Part shown: positions 9,546 to 18,397 of the stretch, piece by piece | Position numbering within the stretch: position 1 is the stretch's first letter | How the letters are laid out: the number at the start of each line of letters is the position of its first letter | Origin: Nonlabens sp. | Lineage (GTDB): Bacteria; Bacteroidota; Bacteroidia; Flavobacteriales; Flavobacteriaceae | DNA: 64,000 bases | NCBI RefSeq assembly: GCF_018401815.1 | Contig: NZ_JAGYKG010000006.1 | Span: 1-64,000 of the forward strand | Direction: 5' to 3' | Program-made: the position numbers and the translations under genes | Notes under the pieces: generated by a model | Database searches by the model: none | What the model was told of the DNA's origin: nothing | Seen by the model: only the letters and a program-made list of their open reading frames with translations

Positions 9546-9980
9546 ATGGCCTTAAAAATTCTTGTCCTCAGCACCACAAATTCCACCTTAGGTCCCATGA
9601 CCCAAGGATTCCTTGATTATTATAGTTCAAAAAAAACAAAGGTATTCAGTGCTGGAATAGACCCCCAACCTATTCATCAGATGGCGTTAAAAGTTATGGA
9701 CTCTTTAGGCATACCTGTAGAGAAGTCCAGAAAAAACGTTGAAGATGTGGAAGCAATCGTCTTTGACTATATCATTACCTTTTCTGATAAAGCACATGCA
9801 CTAGCTATTTCAAAAGCCCAAAAAGCGACTGTTTTTCATCTCCAAATGGATAGTCTTGACTCTGTTCAAGGTACAGAGAAAGAAATTAAAATGGCTTTTA
9901 AAGATGTCCGCAAAGAATTACAAGCTTACTGCACAGAATTTGCAGACCACTACCTACAGAAAAAAACTAAAAAAGCTTAG
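9546..9980 (+). CDS. Arsenate-reductase/low-MW phosphatase-fold protein lacking catalytic residues
   Basis: 144 residues. The overall pattern follows low-molecular-weight tyrosine phosphatases and thioredoxin-type arsenate reductases: N-terminal beta strand KILVL, phosphate loop, VFSAGI, a mid-region FDYIITFSDKA, and a closing helix. The phosphate loop is altered. Where the family has a CxxNxCR-type loop, this protein has STTNST followed by LGP, so the nucleophile Cys is Ser9 and the loop Arg is Leu15. Catalysis by the normal route should be impossible; a binding or regulatory role is inferred. I chose the ATG at 9546 over an in-frame TTG at 9531. The gene meets the next gene tail to tail, three bases apart. 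Confidence 0.7.
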   Translation: MALKILVLSTTNSTLGPMTQGFLDYYSSKKTKVFSAGIDPQPIHQMALKVMDSLGIPVEKSRKNVEDVEAIVFDYIITFSDKAHALAISKAQKATVFHLQMDSLDSVQGTEKEIKMAFKDVRKELQAYCTEFADHYLQKKTKKA

Positions 9981-9983
9981 CCT

Positions 9984-11021
9984 TTATTCCATCTTATAAT
10001 CTAGGGGTAACATACCTGATACCTTTAAATTAGAAACAAATCCGCCTGTTTTTAACACGCTATAATTAATCACATTACCCGCATCTGAAATCACTAATCC
10101 AGGCGCGTCAAGATATATAGCAGATTGAAAGTTCTGAGGATCCATAACTTCGTATTTTTTTTCTCTAAAATCAACAACATATAAAGCTCCCTTTTTCCTA
10201 GTTCTGATGTGGTCTTTTACCGCTACTTTTTTTCTATCAAAAACAAGGTGGTAACCTTCTTCTTCCAATTTACCTTCAGCAATGAGTTTAAATAATCTCA
10301 CCTCAGAAACTTTATAAGCGCGGTTGCGGTGGCGCCTCACCCAAGCTCTTTTAGAGTCTTTTTCATTTAATTCTTTAAAAAAGGCGCTGCCTACAAAGTA
10401 GGAAGAAATCATATAATGAGTCGGAACTTGCATAGAGCCGCTAACTTGCATATGTTCTAAACTCACCTCTTCAAAACTAATCTCAAAATCTATCAGGTTA
10501 TAAGTTACTAAGTAATTTAAATCCCTATTTTCTATAAGGACAGGCTCTTCAGCATAAGCAGTCATTTTTTTAGTAAACGGGTTAAACCGCATTCTCACCT
10601 TATCGAGATTAAGAATACGGCATTCCATAGCAATTGCAGTAGTCCCTAAAAATTGATTGATGAAGTACTTCTCCTTTTTTTTGCGGCTCCACGGGTCAGG
10701 ATAAAGAAACACCGCTGGAAGTTCTCCTACTTTGGGCTGTAATTTAAGGTTAGAGAAGTCAGTAGTTAAAGGATCACTAAAAGTTTGTGTTTCGTATCCC
10801 AATAGCGCTATGGTAAAAACACTTTGACTATTCTCGTAATAAGGAATTTCAAAATCCCCATTAAAATCAGTAATACTTCCTTTTGAGGTGCCTGAAAAGT
10901 AAATGTTTACAGAAGCTAAAGGTTCATTTGAAGAGGCGTCTGTAATAGTGCCTTTAATAATTTGGGCGTTTAAGGTCAAAGGAATCCCAACAAGAAAAAA
11001 CAGACCTAAATAATTCCGCAT
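9984..11021 (-). CDS. Exported CarboxypepD_reg-like domain protein
   Basis: 345 residues with an N-terminal signal peptide (hydrophobic LGLFFLVGIPLTL, cleavage near NAQ). Residues about 20-95 form a carboxypeptidase-regulatory-like beta sandwich (IIKGTITDASSNEPLASVNI, then GDFEI), the domain also found at the front of TonB receptors. The rest, about 250 residues, has no recognised domain and no beta-barrel signature, so this is not a truncated receptor. Such proteins are common in Bacteroidetes and may be periplasmic or surface proteins of unknown role. It lies 14 bases after the acyltransferase stop and probably ends the GNAT-lysC-olsF transcript. Confidence 0.75.
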   Translation of the reverse strand: MRNYLGLFFLVGIPLTLNAQIIKGTITDASSNEPLASVNIYFSGTSKGSITDFNGDFEIPYYENSQSVFTIALLGYETQTFSDPLTTDFSNLKLQPKVGELPAVFLYPDPWSRKKKEKYFINQFLGTTAIAMECRILNLDKVRMRFNPFTKKMTAYAEEPVLIENRDLNYLVTYNLIDFEISFEEVSLEHMQVSGSMQVPTHYMISSYFVGSAFFKELNEKDSKRAWVRRHRNRAYKVSEVRLFKLIAEGKLEEEGYHLVFDRKKVAVKDHIRTRKKGALYVVDFREKKYEVMDPQNFQSAIYLDAPGLVISDAGNVINYSVLKTGGFVSNLKVSGMLPLDYKME

Positions 11022-11035
11022 GTTAAATTTCCAAG

Positions 11036-12865
11036 TTATTCCTCTTCATTCATTTCGTCCTGCTGATTAAAATATTTAGATTCCATCTCTGCTTGGAACT
11101 CTTCTAAAACTGGCTTTACGGTACTTTCTGGAAGGTCTGCGATACGTATGTACATTAAACCATCTACTGCATTGTTAAATAAGGGGTCTACGTTAAAAGC
11201 TACTACTTTGGCATTTTGCTTCACGTATTTCTTAATCAATACAGGTAACCTTAATTCATTTGGCTCTAGCTCGTCTATAATCTTATCAAATTTGTTAAGA
11301 TCTGCTTCACTTTCATCAAATATAAAGTCCTTATCTGCATCCTCTAGTTTTACTTTAAAGTCTTTTTTGGGAGTAATATACTGCGCTATATATGGATCGT
11401 AATAATTACTCTTCATAAACTCGATCATAAGAGATTTTGAAAAATTAGAGAATTTATTACTGATGCTTACCCCTCCTATAAGGTATTTATGCTCGGGAAA
11501 TCTCAACGTACAATGCACTATTCCTTTCCATAATAAGAACAACGGCATAGGTTTTTGCTGGTATTCTTTAATGATGAATGCTCGTCCCATTTCTATCGAC
11601 TCACTCATCATTTTATGTAATTCTGGTTCAAATTTAAAAAGTTCATTAAGGTAAAAACCGCCCATACCATAATCCTTACTGATCTCACTACCCATACCCA
11701 TACGATAGGCTCCCGCAATGCGGTTGGCATCTTTATCCCACAAGAACATTTGATGATAATACTCGTCATAACGATCGAGGTCTGTCGCATTGTTGGTTCC
11801 TTCTCCAATAGCCCTAAAAGTGATCTCTCTCAATCTTCCTAATTCTGCTAAGATATTGGGAATGTGTTCCTTTTTAGATAAAAAAACTTCGTAATTTTTT
11901 GAATCTAAAAGGCGTTTATCCCCCATTTCTCTCAATGCATCTACTTCCAAAATCATGGCTTTGTGATCTGAAGTAGCTACTATTTTTTTGGGAGATTTTG
12001 GTATTTTGATCGCATGGGGCAAATCGCTTAACCTTTTCGCTTCTCTATCGTAAGGCTTGGAAAGCATGTAAGTTTTTCTGCGCAAGAAGTCTGTAAAATC
12101 TTCCAGAGATTCATATTCTTTTTGTGATTTAACAGAGATTGGGTTTCCTATTCTCACTTTTACTACTCGATTTTTTTGTGAAAGCACTTCAGATGGAAGT
12201 TTTGCGGTTCTGAAAACATCGCTAAGTTTTGCGAGTAGGTAAAACATGCGACTATTCTTGGCATGAAAGTAAATAGGGATTACTGGGACTTCAGCCCTCT
12301 GAATCAATTTCATAGCGCTATCCTCCCAAGTTTTATCAACAACTAGCTTGCCATCCCTATAGGTAGAAACTTCCCCCGCAGGAAATATCCCTAAGGGCAA
12401 ATCGCTTTTAAGGTGTCTAATAGCCTGCATAAAACCTGCCGTACTAGACTTCACATCTTTGCGATCTTCAAAAGGGTTTACCGGCATGATGTATGGCTTC
12501 AAAGGCTCAATACGCTGCAGTAAGAAATTGGCAATGATCTTATAATCAGGTCGGCGTTCAAGAAGTAATTTTAATAACAACACCCCATCAACACCACCTA
12601 ATGGATGATTTGAAATTGTGATAAAAGCACCCTTTTTAGGAATGCGCCTGAGGTCTTCCTCTGGAATTTCAAACTCAATTTGAAGGTCTTCTAAGAGGCC
12701 GTTTAAAAAAGCAGCAGTGTCTTTATTTTTATGCTTGTCATACAATTTATTAAGAGTAGAGATCCGCAGCAGCTTCATCAAGGCCCAGCCACCTAAAGTT
12801 CCTAACAAACCGTATTTATCTATGTGGATAGCTTTGGCCACCTCTTTTGCATTCACAAGTCCCAT
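11036..12865 (-). CDS. olsF: Bifunctional acyltransferase, OlsF-like (aminolipid synthesis)
   Basis: 609 residues with two acyltransferase halves. Residues about 60-290 are PlsC-like, with NHPLGGVD at 86-93, a variant of the NHX4D motif with one more residue, and FPAGEVST as the second block. Residues about 325-560 resemble OlsB/hemolysin-type N-acyltransferases (LREITFRAIGEG, YRMGMG). This is the architecture of OlsF, described in Serratia and Flavobacterium johnsoniae: the C-terminal half N-acylates an amino acid such as ornithine and the N-terminal half adds the second acyl chain. Whether the amino acid here is ornithine, glycine or another cannot be read from sequence. It sits 48 bases after lysC in a probable operon. 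Confidence 0.8.
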   Translation of the reverse strand: MGLVNAKEVAKAIHIDKYGLLGTLGGWALMKLLRISTLNKLYDKHKNKDTAAFLNGLLEDLQIEFEIPEEDLRRIPKKGAFITISNHPLGGVDGVLLLKLLLERRPDYKIIANFLLQRIEPLKPYIMPVNPFEDRKDVKSSTAGFMQAIRHLKSDLPLGIFPAGEVSTYRDGKLVVDKTWEDSAMKLIQRAEVPVIPIYFHAKNSRMFYLLAKLSDVFRTAKLPSEVLSQKNRVVKVRIGNPISVKSQKEYESLEDFTDFLRRKTYMLSKPYDREAKRLSDLPHAIKIPKSPKKIVATSDHKAMILEVDALREMGDKRLLDSKNYEVFLSKKEHIPNILAELGRLREITFRAIGEGTNNATDLDRYDEYYHQMFLWDKDANRIAGAYRMGMGSEISKDYGMGGFYLNELFKFEPELHKMMSESIEMGRAFIIKEYQQKPMPLFLLWKGIVHCTLRFPEHKYLIGGVSISNKFSNFSKSLMIEFMKSNYYDPYIAQYITPKKDFKVKLEDADKDFIFDESEADLNKFDKIIDELEPNELRLPVLIKKYVKQNAKVVAFNVDPLFNNAVDGLMYIRIADLPESTVKPVLEEFQAEMESKYFNQQDEMNEEE

Positions 12866-12913
12866 AAAAATTGGTTGGTATAAGTCTACAAATATAATAT
12901 AATTGTAGGGCCT

Positions 12914-14200
12914 CTATTCTTTAACGACTAATTGGAGTGTTTCTTGTGCGCGTTGTTTTAGCAAAACGACCTTTCCAGACTCTATAAATTCAATAGCATC
13001 TCCATCATAATGCCTTACTGTATATAGGGAAACTCCTTCTACGTGGCTTATTCTATAATGAGATTCTAAATCCTTAAGAAGTTCATTTATTTTTGAATAT
13101 TTATCTTCTATACATAAGGAAAAGCTAATTGCACTATTCTGTAATAGGCCTACTTGCATCTTGTGAAGACTTAATTCTCGAAAAATATCAGAAATATTAT
13201 GCTCTCCTATAAAGCTAAAATCTCTAGAAGATATCTTGAGGAACACCATATTCTTTCTTACGATATAACAAGGCGTTAAAGGCTCCATAGTTTCTACAGC
13301 CGTTATCACCGTGCCGACCTCCTCTGGCTGTATAAAAGATTTTACATAAAGAGGTATTTCCTTTCCTTGAAGGGGCTGTAAGGTTTTAGGATGGATCACA
13401 GAGGCACCATAAAATGCCAGCTCAATAGCCTCATTGTAAGGAATCTTGTTCAGTAAAGTCGTTTTTTCAAACACTCTTGGGTCTGCATTGAGAACTCCAG
13501 GCACATCCTTCCATATAGTTACCCCAGTACCATTGAGGCAGTAAGCGAGAATAGCCGCGGTGTAATCACTACCTTCTCTACCTAAGGTAGTGGTAAAACC
13601 GTTGCTATCAGACCCTATAAAACCTTGAGTAATAAATGGCTGGCCTTGACAAGATGACCCAATTAAATGTTCTGTTTCTTTCCAATTGACACCTGCATCA
13701 CGGTATTTCTGATCCGTTTTTATAAGTTGTCGGGCATCTTTCCATACCAATCGCATATCGCATGCATTGAGAAATGCGGCCACTATTTTAGTAGATAATA
13801 ACTCTCCATGACTTACCACTTGATCGTAGAGAAAACTGTAGTTTTTACTTTGATTGCGCAACATTTCGCCTTTGAGAGACTCTATGATGGCTTTTACTAC
13901 TTTTTTAATACCGCTTTCGCGAAAGCGGAACAACCAGACTTCTTTTATACCCTCAAAAGGCATCTCCAAACCCGTAATAATTGCCAAATGTTTAAGGTAT
14001 AGCTCATCTATAAGATCCAGGTAACGAGCATCATTGTCTTGATAACTAGAAATAACAGCTTCTAGGTCATTTGTTGTTTTTCCCATAGCAGAAATGACGA
14101 CACCTAAATCTTCCGTCCCCATAATTTGCAACACCTTCAACACGTTACGCACTCCATCGGCATCTTTAATTGATGCTCCACCAAACTTGTATATCTCCAT
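12914..14200 (-). CDS. lysC: Aspartate kinase (monofunctional)
   Basis: Phosphorylates aspartate at the head of the lysine/threonine/methionine pathway. 428 residues: the amino-acid kinase domain begins with KFGGAS (residues 5-10; most homologues have KFGGTS), has the substrate motif GREGSDYTA, and ends with C-terminal ACT-like sequence (LLQNSAISFSLCIEDKY). No homoserine dehydrogenase is fused. Its start abuts the stop of the upstream GNAT gene (0 bases), indicating co-transcription and probably coupled translation. The 14-bp palindrome at 13913-13926 is translated as FRES about 90 residues in. The Thr-to-Ser change in the ATP motif is conservative. Confidence 0.93.
   Translation of the reverse strand: MEIYKFGGASIKDADGVRNVLKVLQIMGTEDLGVVISAMGKTTNDLEAVISSYQDNDARYLDLIDELYLKHLAIITGLEMPFEGIKEVWLFRFRESGIKKVVKAIIESLKGEMLRNQSKNYSFLYDQVVSHGELLSTKIVAAFLNACDMRLVWKDARQLIKTDQKYRDAGVNWKETEHLIGSSCQGQPFITQGFIGSDSNGFTTTLGREGSDYTAAILAYCLNGTGVTIWKDVPGVLNADPRVFEKTTLLNKIPYNEAIELAFYGASVIHPKTLQPLQGKEIPLYVKSFIQPEEVGTVITAVETMEPLTPCYIVRKNMVFLKISSRDFSFIGEHNISDIFRELSLHKMQVGLLQNSAISFSLCIEDKYSKINELLKDLESHYRISHVEGVSLYTVRHYDGDAIEFIESGKVVLLKQRAQETLQLVVKE
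13913..13926. repeat. GCTTTCGCGAAAGC palindrome, copy 2
   Basis: Inside lysC, reading FRES on the coding strand. Its flanks (AATACC before, GGAACA after) are identical to those of the intergenic copy at 29298. Confidence 0.95.
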
Positions 14201-14674
14201 CTATTCTTTTATATAAGTTGCTAACGACTGTTGATCCATTTGTACCAGATACCAGTCTTTAATTATCGCAGCTCCTGTACGTTCATAAAAAGCTACCGCA
14301 TTAGTATTCCAGTCCAAAACTACCCATTCTACTCGTTTTACACCATGGTTATAAGCATAACGCAAAACTTTATCGTAAAGGGCCTTTCCTATGCCTTTTC
14401 CTCTCATTTTTTCTGTTACAATAAGATCTTCTAAATGAATGGTCCGGCCTTTCCAAGTAGAAAAACGTGGATAACACAAACTTATGCCCTCTATAGTTCC
14501 GTTGTATAATCCTACAAAGCATTTAAAAAGTGCCTGTTCTCCCAATCCGTTTTGTTCTAACTCTTCTACAGTTACCTCAACAGCATTTGGTTCCTTTTCA
14601 AAAATAGCCAGCTCTGTAATAAGTTCTAATACTCTAGGAAAATCTTCTCTTCTAGCTTCTCTTATCTCAATCAT
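14201..14674 (-). CDS. GNAT acetyltransferase, diamine/thialysine acetyltransferase-like
   Basis: 157 residues, one GNAT domain. The acetyl-CoA loop is RGKGIGKAL near residue 90. The segments YPRFSTWKGRTIHLEDLIV and VLDWNTNAVAFYERTGA match the spermidine/thialysine N-acetyltransferase subgroup, which acetylates small amines. The substrate is inferred only. It is the first gene of the reverse-strand unit with lysC, olsF and the CarboxypepD_reg gene, and has a TATATTTG box 15 bases upstream of its ATG. Confidence 0.87.
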   Translation of the reverse strand: MIEIREARREDFPRVLELITELAIFEKEPNAVEVTVEELEQNGLGEQALFKCFVGLYNGTIEGISLCYPRFSTWKGRTIHLEDLIVTEKMRGKGIGKALYDKVLRYAYNHGVKRVEWVVLDWNTNAVAFYERTGAAIIKDWYLVQMDQQSLATYIKE

Positions 14675-14688
14675 GATTCTATTTTAAG

Positions 14689-14696
14689 CAAATATA
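14689..14696 (-). promoter_or_regulatory. -7 box for the GNAT-lysC-olsF unit
   Basis: On the reverse strand TATATTTG matches TAnnTTTG and lies 15 bases before the GNAT ATG. A -33 element is not clear. It would drive the four genes down to 9984. Confidence 0.5.
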
Positions 14697-14787
14697 AATG
14701 AGCCTGTCTAAAGAAATGTGAAAACTATCTAATACAACGTTGTAGTACGAACTATTTTATTAAGATATTTGCACAACTGATCTAATT

Positions 14788-15798
14788 ATGGCTACAATAA
14801 ACCAATCTCTGGGAGAATTTATCATTGAAAACCAAGCTGACTTCCAGTACAGCAGTGGAGAACTCTCTAGACTCATCAACTCCATAAGGCTGGCCGCAAA
14901 AATGGTCAATCACGAGGTCAACAAAGCAGGTCTAGTAGATATTACTGGTAGTGCTGGCGAAATTAACACTCAAGGAGAAGATCAACAAAAGTTAGATGTT
15001 TTTGCCAATAACACCTTTATCAGAACACTTACCAATCGACAAATAGTCTGTGGTATTGCTAGTGAAGAAAATGATGACTTTATTACCATTGAAGGAGAGC
15101 GCAAAGATCACGGCAATAAGTATGTTGTAGCAATGGACCCACTAGACGGGAGTTCCAACATAGATGTTAACGTGTCAGTAGGAACTATTTTTTCTATTTA
15201 TAGAAGAGTTACTCCTATAGGTACACCAGTACAATTGGAAGACTTTTTACAACCCGGTAATATGCAAGTAGCCGCTGGTTATATTATTTATGGAACCTCT
15301 ACCATGCTGGTTTATACAACCGGTAATGGTGTCAATGGTTTTACCCTCAACCCTTCCCTAGGAACTTATTATCTTTCTCATCCTCACATGACTTTTCCTG
15401 AAGACGGCACAATATACAGTGTAAATGAAGGAAATTATGTTCATTTTCCACAAGGAGTAAAAGATTATATCAAATATTGCCAGGAAGAAGAAGGTGACCG
15501 ACCCTACACCAGTCGTTATATAGGAAGTCTAGTAAGCGATATACACCGCAATATGATAAAAGGCGGGGTGTATATGTACCCTAAAAGCTCTAAAGCAAAA
15601 GAAGGCAAACTAAGGCTGTTATACGAATGCAACCCGATGGCTTTTATTACCGAACAAGCCGGAGGAAAAGCCAGTAACGGACACCAAAGAATAATGGACC
15701 TCAAACCTACTGAATTACATCAACGCGTCCCCTTCTTTTGTGGAAGTAAAAACATGGTTAACAAAGCAGAGGAATTTATGAGTAAATATCCTCAATAG
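14788..15798 (+). CDS. fbp: Class I fructose-1,6-bisphosphatase
   Basis: Gluconeogenic enzyme removing the 1-phosphate of fructose 1,6-bisphosphate. 336 residues, full length for class I. The metal-binding signature [11 protein letters not shown] lies around residue 116, preceded by the acidic SEENDDF segment; the sugar-phosphate region [17 protein letters not shown] and the late [11 protein letters not shown] motif are both present. It is transcribed alone, divergent from the GNAT-lysC unit. Just beyond its stop lies a long hairpin shared with the convergent TerB-like gene. Confidence 0.96.
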   Translation: MATINQSLGEFIIENQADFQYSSGELSRLINSIRLAAKMVNHEVNKAGLVDITGSAGEINTQGEDQQKLDVFANNTFIRTLTNRQIVCGIASEENDDFITIEGERKDHGNKYVVAMDPLDGSSNIDVNVSVGTIFSIYRRVTPIGTPVQLEDFLQPGNMQVAAGYIIYGTSTMLVYTTGNGVNGFTLNPSLGTYYLSHPHMTFPEDGTIYSVNEGNYVHFPQGVKDYIKYCQEEEGDRPYTSRYIGSLVSDIHRNMIKGGVYMYPKSSKAKEGKLRLLYECNPMAFITEQAGGKASNGHQRIMDLKPTELHQRVPFFCGSKNMVNKAEEFMSKYPQ

Positions 15799-15861
15799 AT
15801 GTAGCTTTTTACGTGACACTATCAACCTGTTGAGAGTTGGATTTGTTAAAAAGAGACCACC

Positions 15862-15915
15862 CAAAAAAAGCCTTTTATAAATAGCGAGTGATACAACGCG
15901 ATTTATAAAAGGCTT
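15862..15915 (-). terminator. Terminator of the TerB-like gene (hairpin also past fbp)
   Basis: A perfect 15-bp inverted repeat, AAGCCTTTTATAAAT at 15868-15882 against ATTTATAAAAGGCTT at 15901-15915, with an 18-base loop. The run of seven A before the left arm becomes a T tract only for reverse-strand transcripts, so it fits the TerB-like gene best. Confidence 0.75.
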
Positions 15916-15937
15916 CAGCTTTAAAAGATGATTTCAA

Positions 15938-16363
15938 CTATCTGTTCTTATTCAATAAGTACCTGTAATCCTCTAGATTGAGGTGCCCACTAAAGATCTC
16001 TATAGAACGCTCTACTAGGTAGGCGGCATCTTGATCATTATAACCTAATGCCGTAGCATACTTTTTCAATAAATGATGCTCTATCTCGCTCATATGATGA
16101 TCTGCAAACACTACCTTAAACAGGTCGTGTAACCACTCTATACGCTCTTCACTAGTATTAGGGGGTGATACAGGGTAAGCCTTTGGATTTTTTATAATCG
16201 TTGCATAATCAGCATCTGAAATATCTAGAACAACCTTTAAACGATTGAGTACCATCTCTTCTTCTTCTTGAATACCAGAAACTTGAGCAAGAGTTACTAA
16301 TGTTGCAAAATGACTTTTATTTCTGGCACTTTCACCAGAAACAAATAAACTTGAAAATGACAT
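15938..16363 (-). CDS. TerB-family (tellurite-resistance-like) protein
   Basis: 141 residues, all helical, no signal peptide. The pattern of acidic helices (SGIQEEEEMVLNRL early, FADHHMSEIEHHLL late) matches the TerB-like fold, in which conserved acidic residues can bind metal. No other ter genes are nearby, so tellurite resistance should not be assumed; isolated TerB-like proteins in Bacteroidetes are uncharacterised. It lies upstream of a strong reverse-strand terminator and 54 bases downstream of the threonine dehydrogenase gene, so the two may be co-transcribed. Confidence 0.7.
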   Translation of the reverse strand: MSFSSLFVSGESARNKSHFATLVTLAQVSGIQEEEEMVLNRLKVVLDISDADYATIIKNPKAYPVSPPNTSEERIEWLHDLFKVVFADHHMSEIEHHLLKKYATALGYNDQDAAYLVERSIEIFSGHLNLEDYRYLLNKNR

Positions 16364-16417
16364 AATCTTGAATTTTATTCTTACAAAGATAACAATAGCA
16401 ACTGCAGTTTGCCTTAC

Positions 16418-17356
16418 TTATTTGAGATGAGATAACATTTCGACCACCATTTGATCAAGGCCGTATTCATGACTCCAGTTCCAGTCTTTTCTGGCGGGGG
16501 CATCGTCAATAGAACTAGGCCAGCTGTCTGCTATTTGTTGTCTAAAGTCTGGCGCATAACTTATAGAAAAATCTGGTAGGTGCTTATGAATTTCATTAGC
16601 AATATCTTGCGGTGTAAAACTCATTCCAGAAAGGTTGTAGGAAGAACGCTCGATGATCTCCTCAGCAGGAGCACGCATAATTTCTACCGTAGCTCTTACC
16701 GCGTCTTCCATATACATCATAGGAAGCTCGGTATCTTTACTTAAAAAGCAATTGTAATGCGCCCCAGCCACTGCTTTGTGAAAAATATCTATGGCATAAT
16801 CTGTCGTTCCCCCACCTGGCAGCGTTTTCCACGAAATCAACCCTGGATATCGCATAGACCTTACATCGACCCCATATTTTTGATGGTAATACTCACACCA
16901 TCGTTCTCCAGTTTGTTTGCTAATACCATAAACCGTAGTAGGCTCCATAATCGTATGTTGAGGCGTGTCATGCTTAGGAGTAGTAGGTCCAAAAACAGCT
17001 ATGCTCGACGGCCAGAATAGTTTATCAATCTTTCCTTCTTTGGCAAGGTCCAACACATGCATCAAAGAATCCATATTTAAACTCCAGGCTTTTTTAGGAA
17101 ACTTCTCTCCGGTAGCACTCAACATAGCTGCCATAAGATAAACTTCATTTACTTCATAATGCAAACACACATCTTCTATCTGACTTTTATTCATTGCATC
17201 CAGCGTTTCAAAAGGCCCAGTAGCCATAACCTCCTCATTGCCTTCACGTATATCGCTGGCAATTACCTGCTCCCCACCATAAATCTCTCTTAATCGCATG
17301 GTAAGCTCTGTACCTATCTGTCCGCAAGCTCCTATTACTAATATTTTGGTTGACAT
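16418..17356 (-). CDS. tdh: L-threonine 3-dehydrogenase, short-chain (epimerase-like) type
   Basis: Oxidises L-threonine to 2-amino-3-ketobutyrate with NAD+. 312 residues with an N-terminal Rossmann motif GACGQIG (9-15) and the extended-SDR catalytic pair Tyr143 and Lys147 in YGISK, with Ser118 in PSSIAVFGP completing the triad. The family signature YPGLISWKTLPGGGTTDYA is characteristic of the UDP-galactose-epimerase-like threonine dehydrogenases first described in Flavobacterium frigidimaris, rather than the zinc type of E. coli. The partner gene kbl is not adjacent. Confidence 0.9.
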   Translation of the reverse strand: MSTKILVIGACGQIGTELTMRLREIYGGEQVIASDIREGNEEVMATGPFETLDAMNKSQIEDVCLHYEVNEVYLMAAMLSATGEKFPKKAWSLNMDSLMHVLDLAKEGKIDKLFWPSSIAVFGPTTPKHDTPQHTIMEPTTVYGISKQTGERWCEYYHQKYGVDVRSMRYPGLISWKTLPGGGTTDYAIDIFHKAVAGAHYNCFLSKDTELPMMYMEDAVRATVEIMRAPAEEIIERSSYNLSGMSFTPQDIANEIHKHLPDFSISYAPDFRQQIADSWPSSIDDAPARKDWNWSHEYGLDQMVVEMLSHLK

Positions 17357-17647
17357 TTCTGTTTATTTCCAACAAAGATAAGAAGACCTTATTGGGTTAA
17401 TCGCTAGTTTTATTAGAGTTTTAATATTTATACTATCCCCTTTTTTAAGTTCTGTTGCGATCTCAAAACTGTAATTTTAAATTAACGTTTTATCTTGATC
17501 GAGCTCAAGGCGAAAGTGCAAACAATACTAGCCCATAACCCCCATTAAAATTTCTACTTAAAGATAGCATCCTATGCGACTGCTAAAAAATGTTGCTTTT
17601 TTATTCTTTTAATTATAAGCATATTTGCAATTCATCGTTATAAGACT

Positions 17648-18160
17648 ATGCGACTTTATATTTTTTTGCTTTTTATATCACTACTAGCTTGTAAACCCAC
17701 TTCTGATGAAGGCGCGGCTGTACCAGAGCAAATAGATGATACCACCATGAATTTGAGTAAGTCAAAAATACCCCTAATTAAAGAGGCTCAAAAAAAAGCA
17801 CTAGAGTGGAAATCCTTTCAAGACTTACTTACAGGACTTGAGAATTATGACCATACCGCCTCAGCGACCTCTAAAATGATAGATCACGTCAATGACATGC
17901 TTTTAAATCCAGAAGCGTCTTTCCAAGATCAAGCTGTTTTCTCCCGTATTAAAGTTTTAAAAACCAGACTCCACATCTACAAATCTTACCTGGGATACCG
18001 CACAAAAACCCCTTCTCAATTAGAGGAAAAATACAACAACATCATCCGTGCCTTAGAGGAATTAATTATTCAAATGAACTGGAAGGTCAATGAATTCCGT
18101 CAAAGTAATGACAAACTTCTGGAAGATCTCAAAAGTGAACTAGATCCAGAAGAAAAATAA
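17648..18160 (+). CDS. Putative lipoprotein, function unknown
   Basis: 170 residues. The N-terminus has a short charged start, a hydrophobic run (IFLLFISLL) and a lipobox LLAC, so the mature protein should begin at the Cys around residue 15 and be lipid-anchored. The rest is polar and predicted helical with coiled-coil tendency (LEEKYNNIIRALEELI). No enzymatic motif is visible and I do not recognise the family. The 291 bases upstream hold no other gene. Confidence 0.7.
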   Translation: MRLYIFLLFISLLACKPTSDEGAAVPEQIDDTTMNLSKSKIPLIKEAQKKALEWKSFQDLLTGLENYDHTASATSKMIDHVNDMLLNPEASFQDQAVFSRIKVLKTRLHIYKSYLGYRTKTPSQLEEKYNNIIRALEELIIQMNWKVNEFRQSNDKLLEDLKSELDPEEK

Positions 18161-18397
18161 GCCTATTACAAAACTTTAAAAAGTCATAGGTAGAAGAAAA
18201 GATAACAACTTCATTCCATAACTTAAAAATGAGTCACGCTGAGTTTGCCTACAAATAGTGTATCGCAGCATCAATCTGTACCTGCAGAGGTAAACCGTCT
18301 TTGCTCTTATACCTATATCCTATTTGTAATTATAATTAGTATGATAAACTTCTCTTAATCCATATAGAATACCGCTCCTGTCATTTAATTTTATGTC

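Noticed and set aside
15938..16363. Tellurite-resistance operon
   Set aside because: Only a single TerB-like gene is present; no terA, terC, terD or related genes are nearby.
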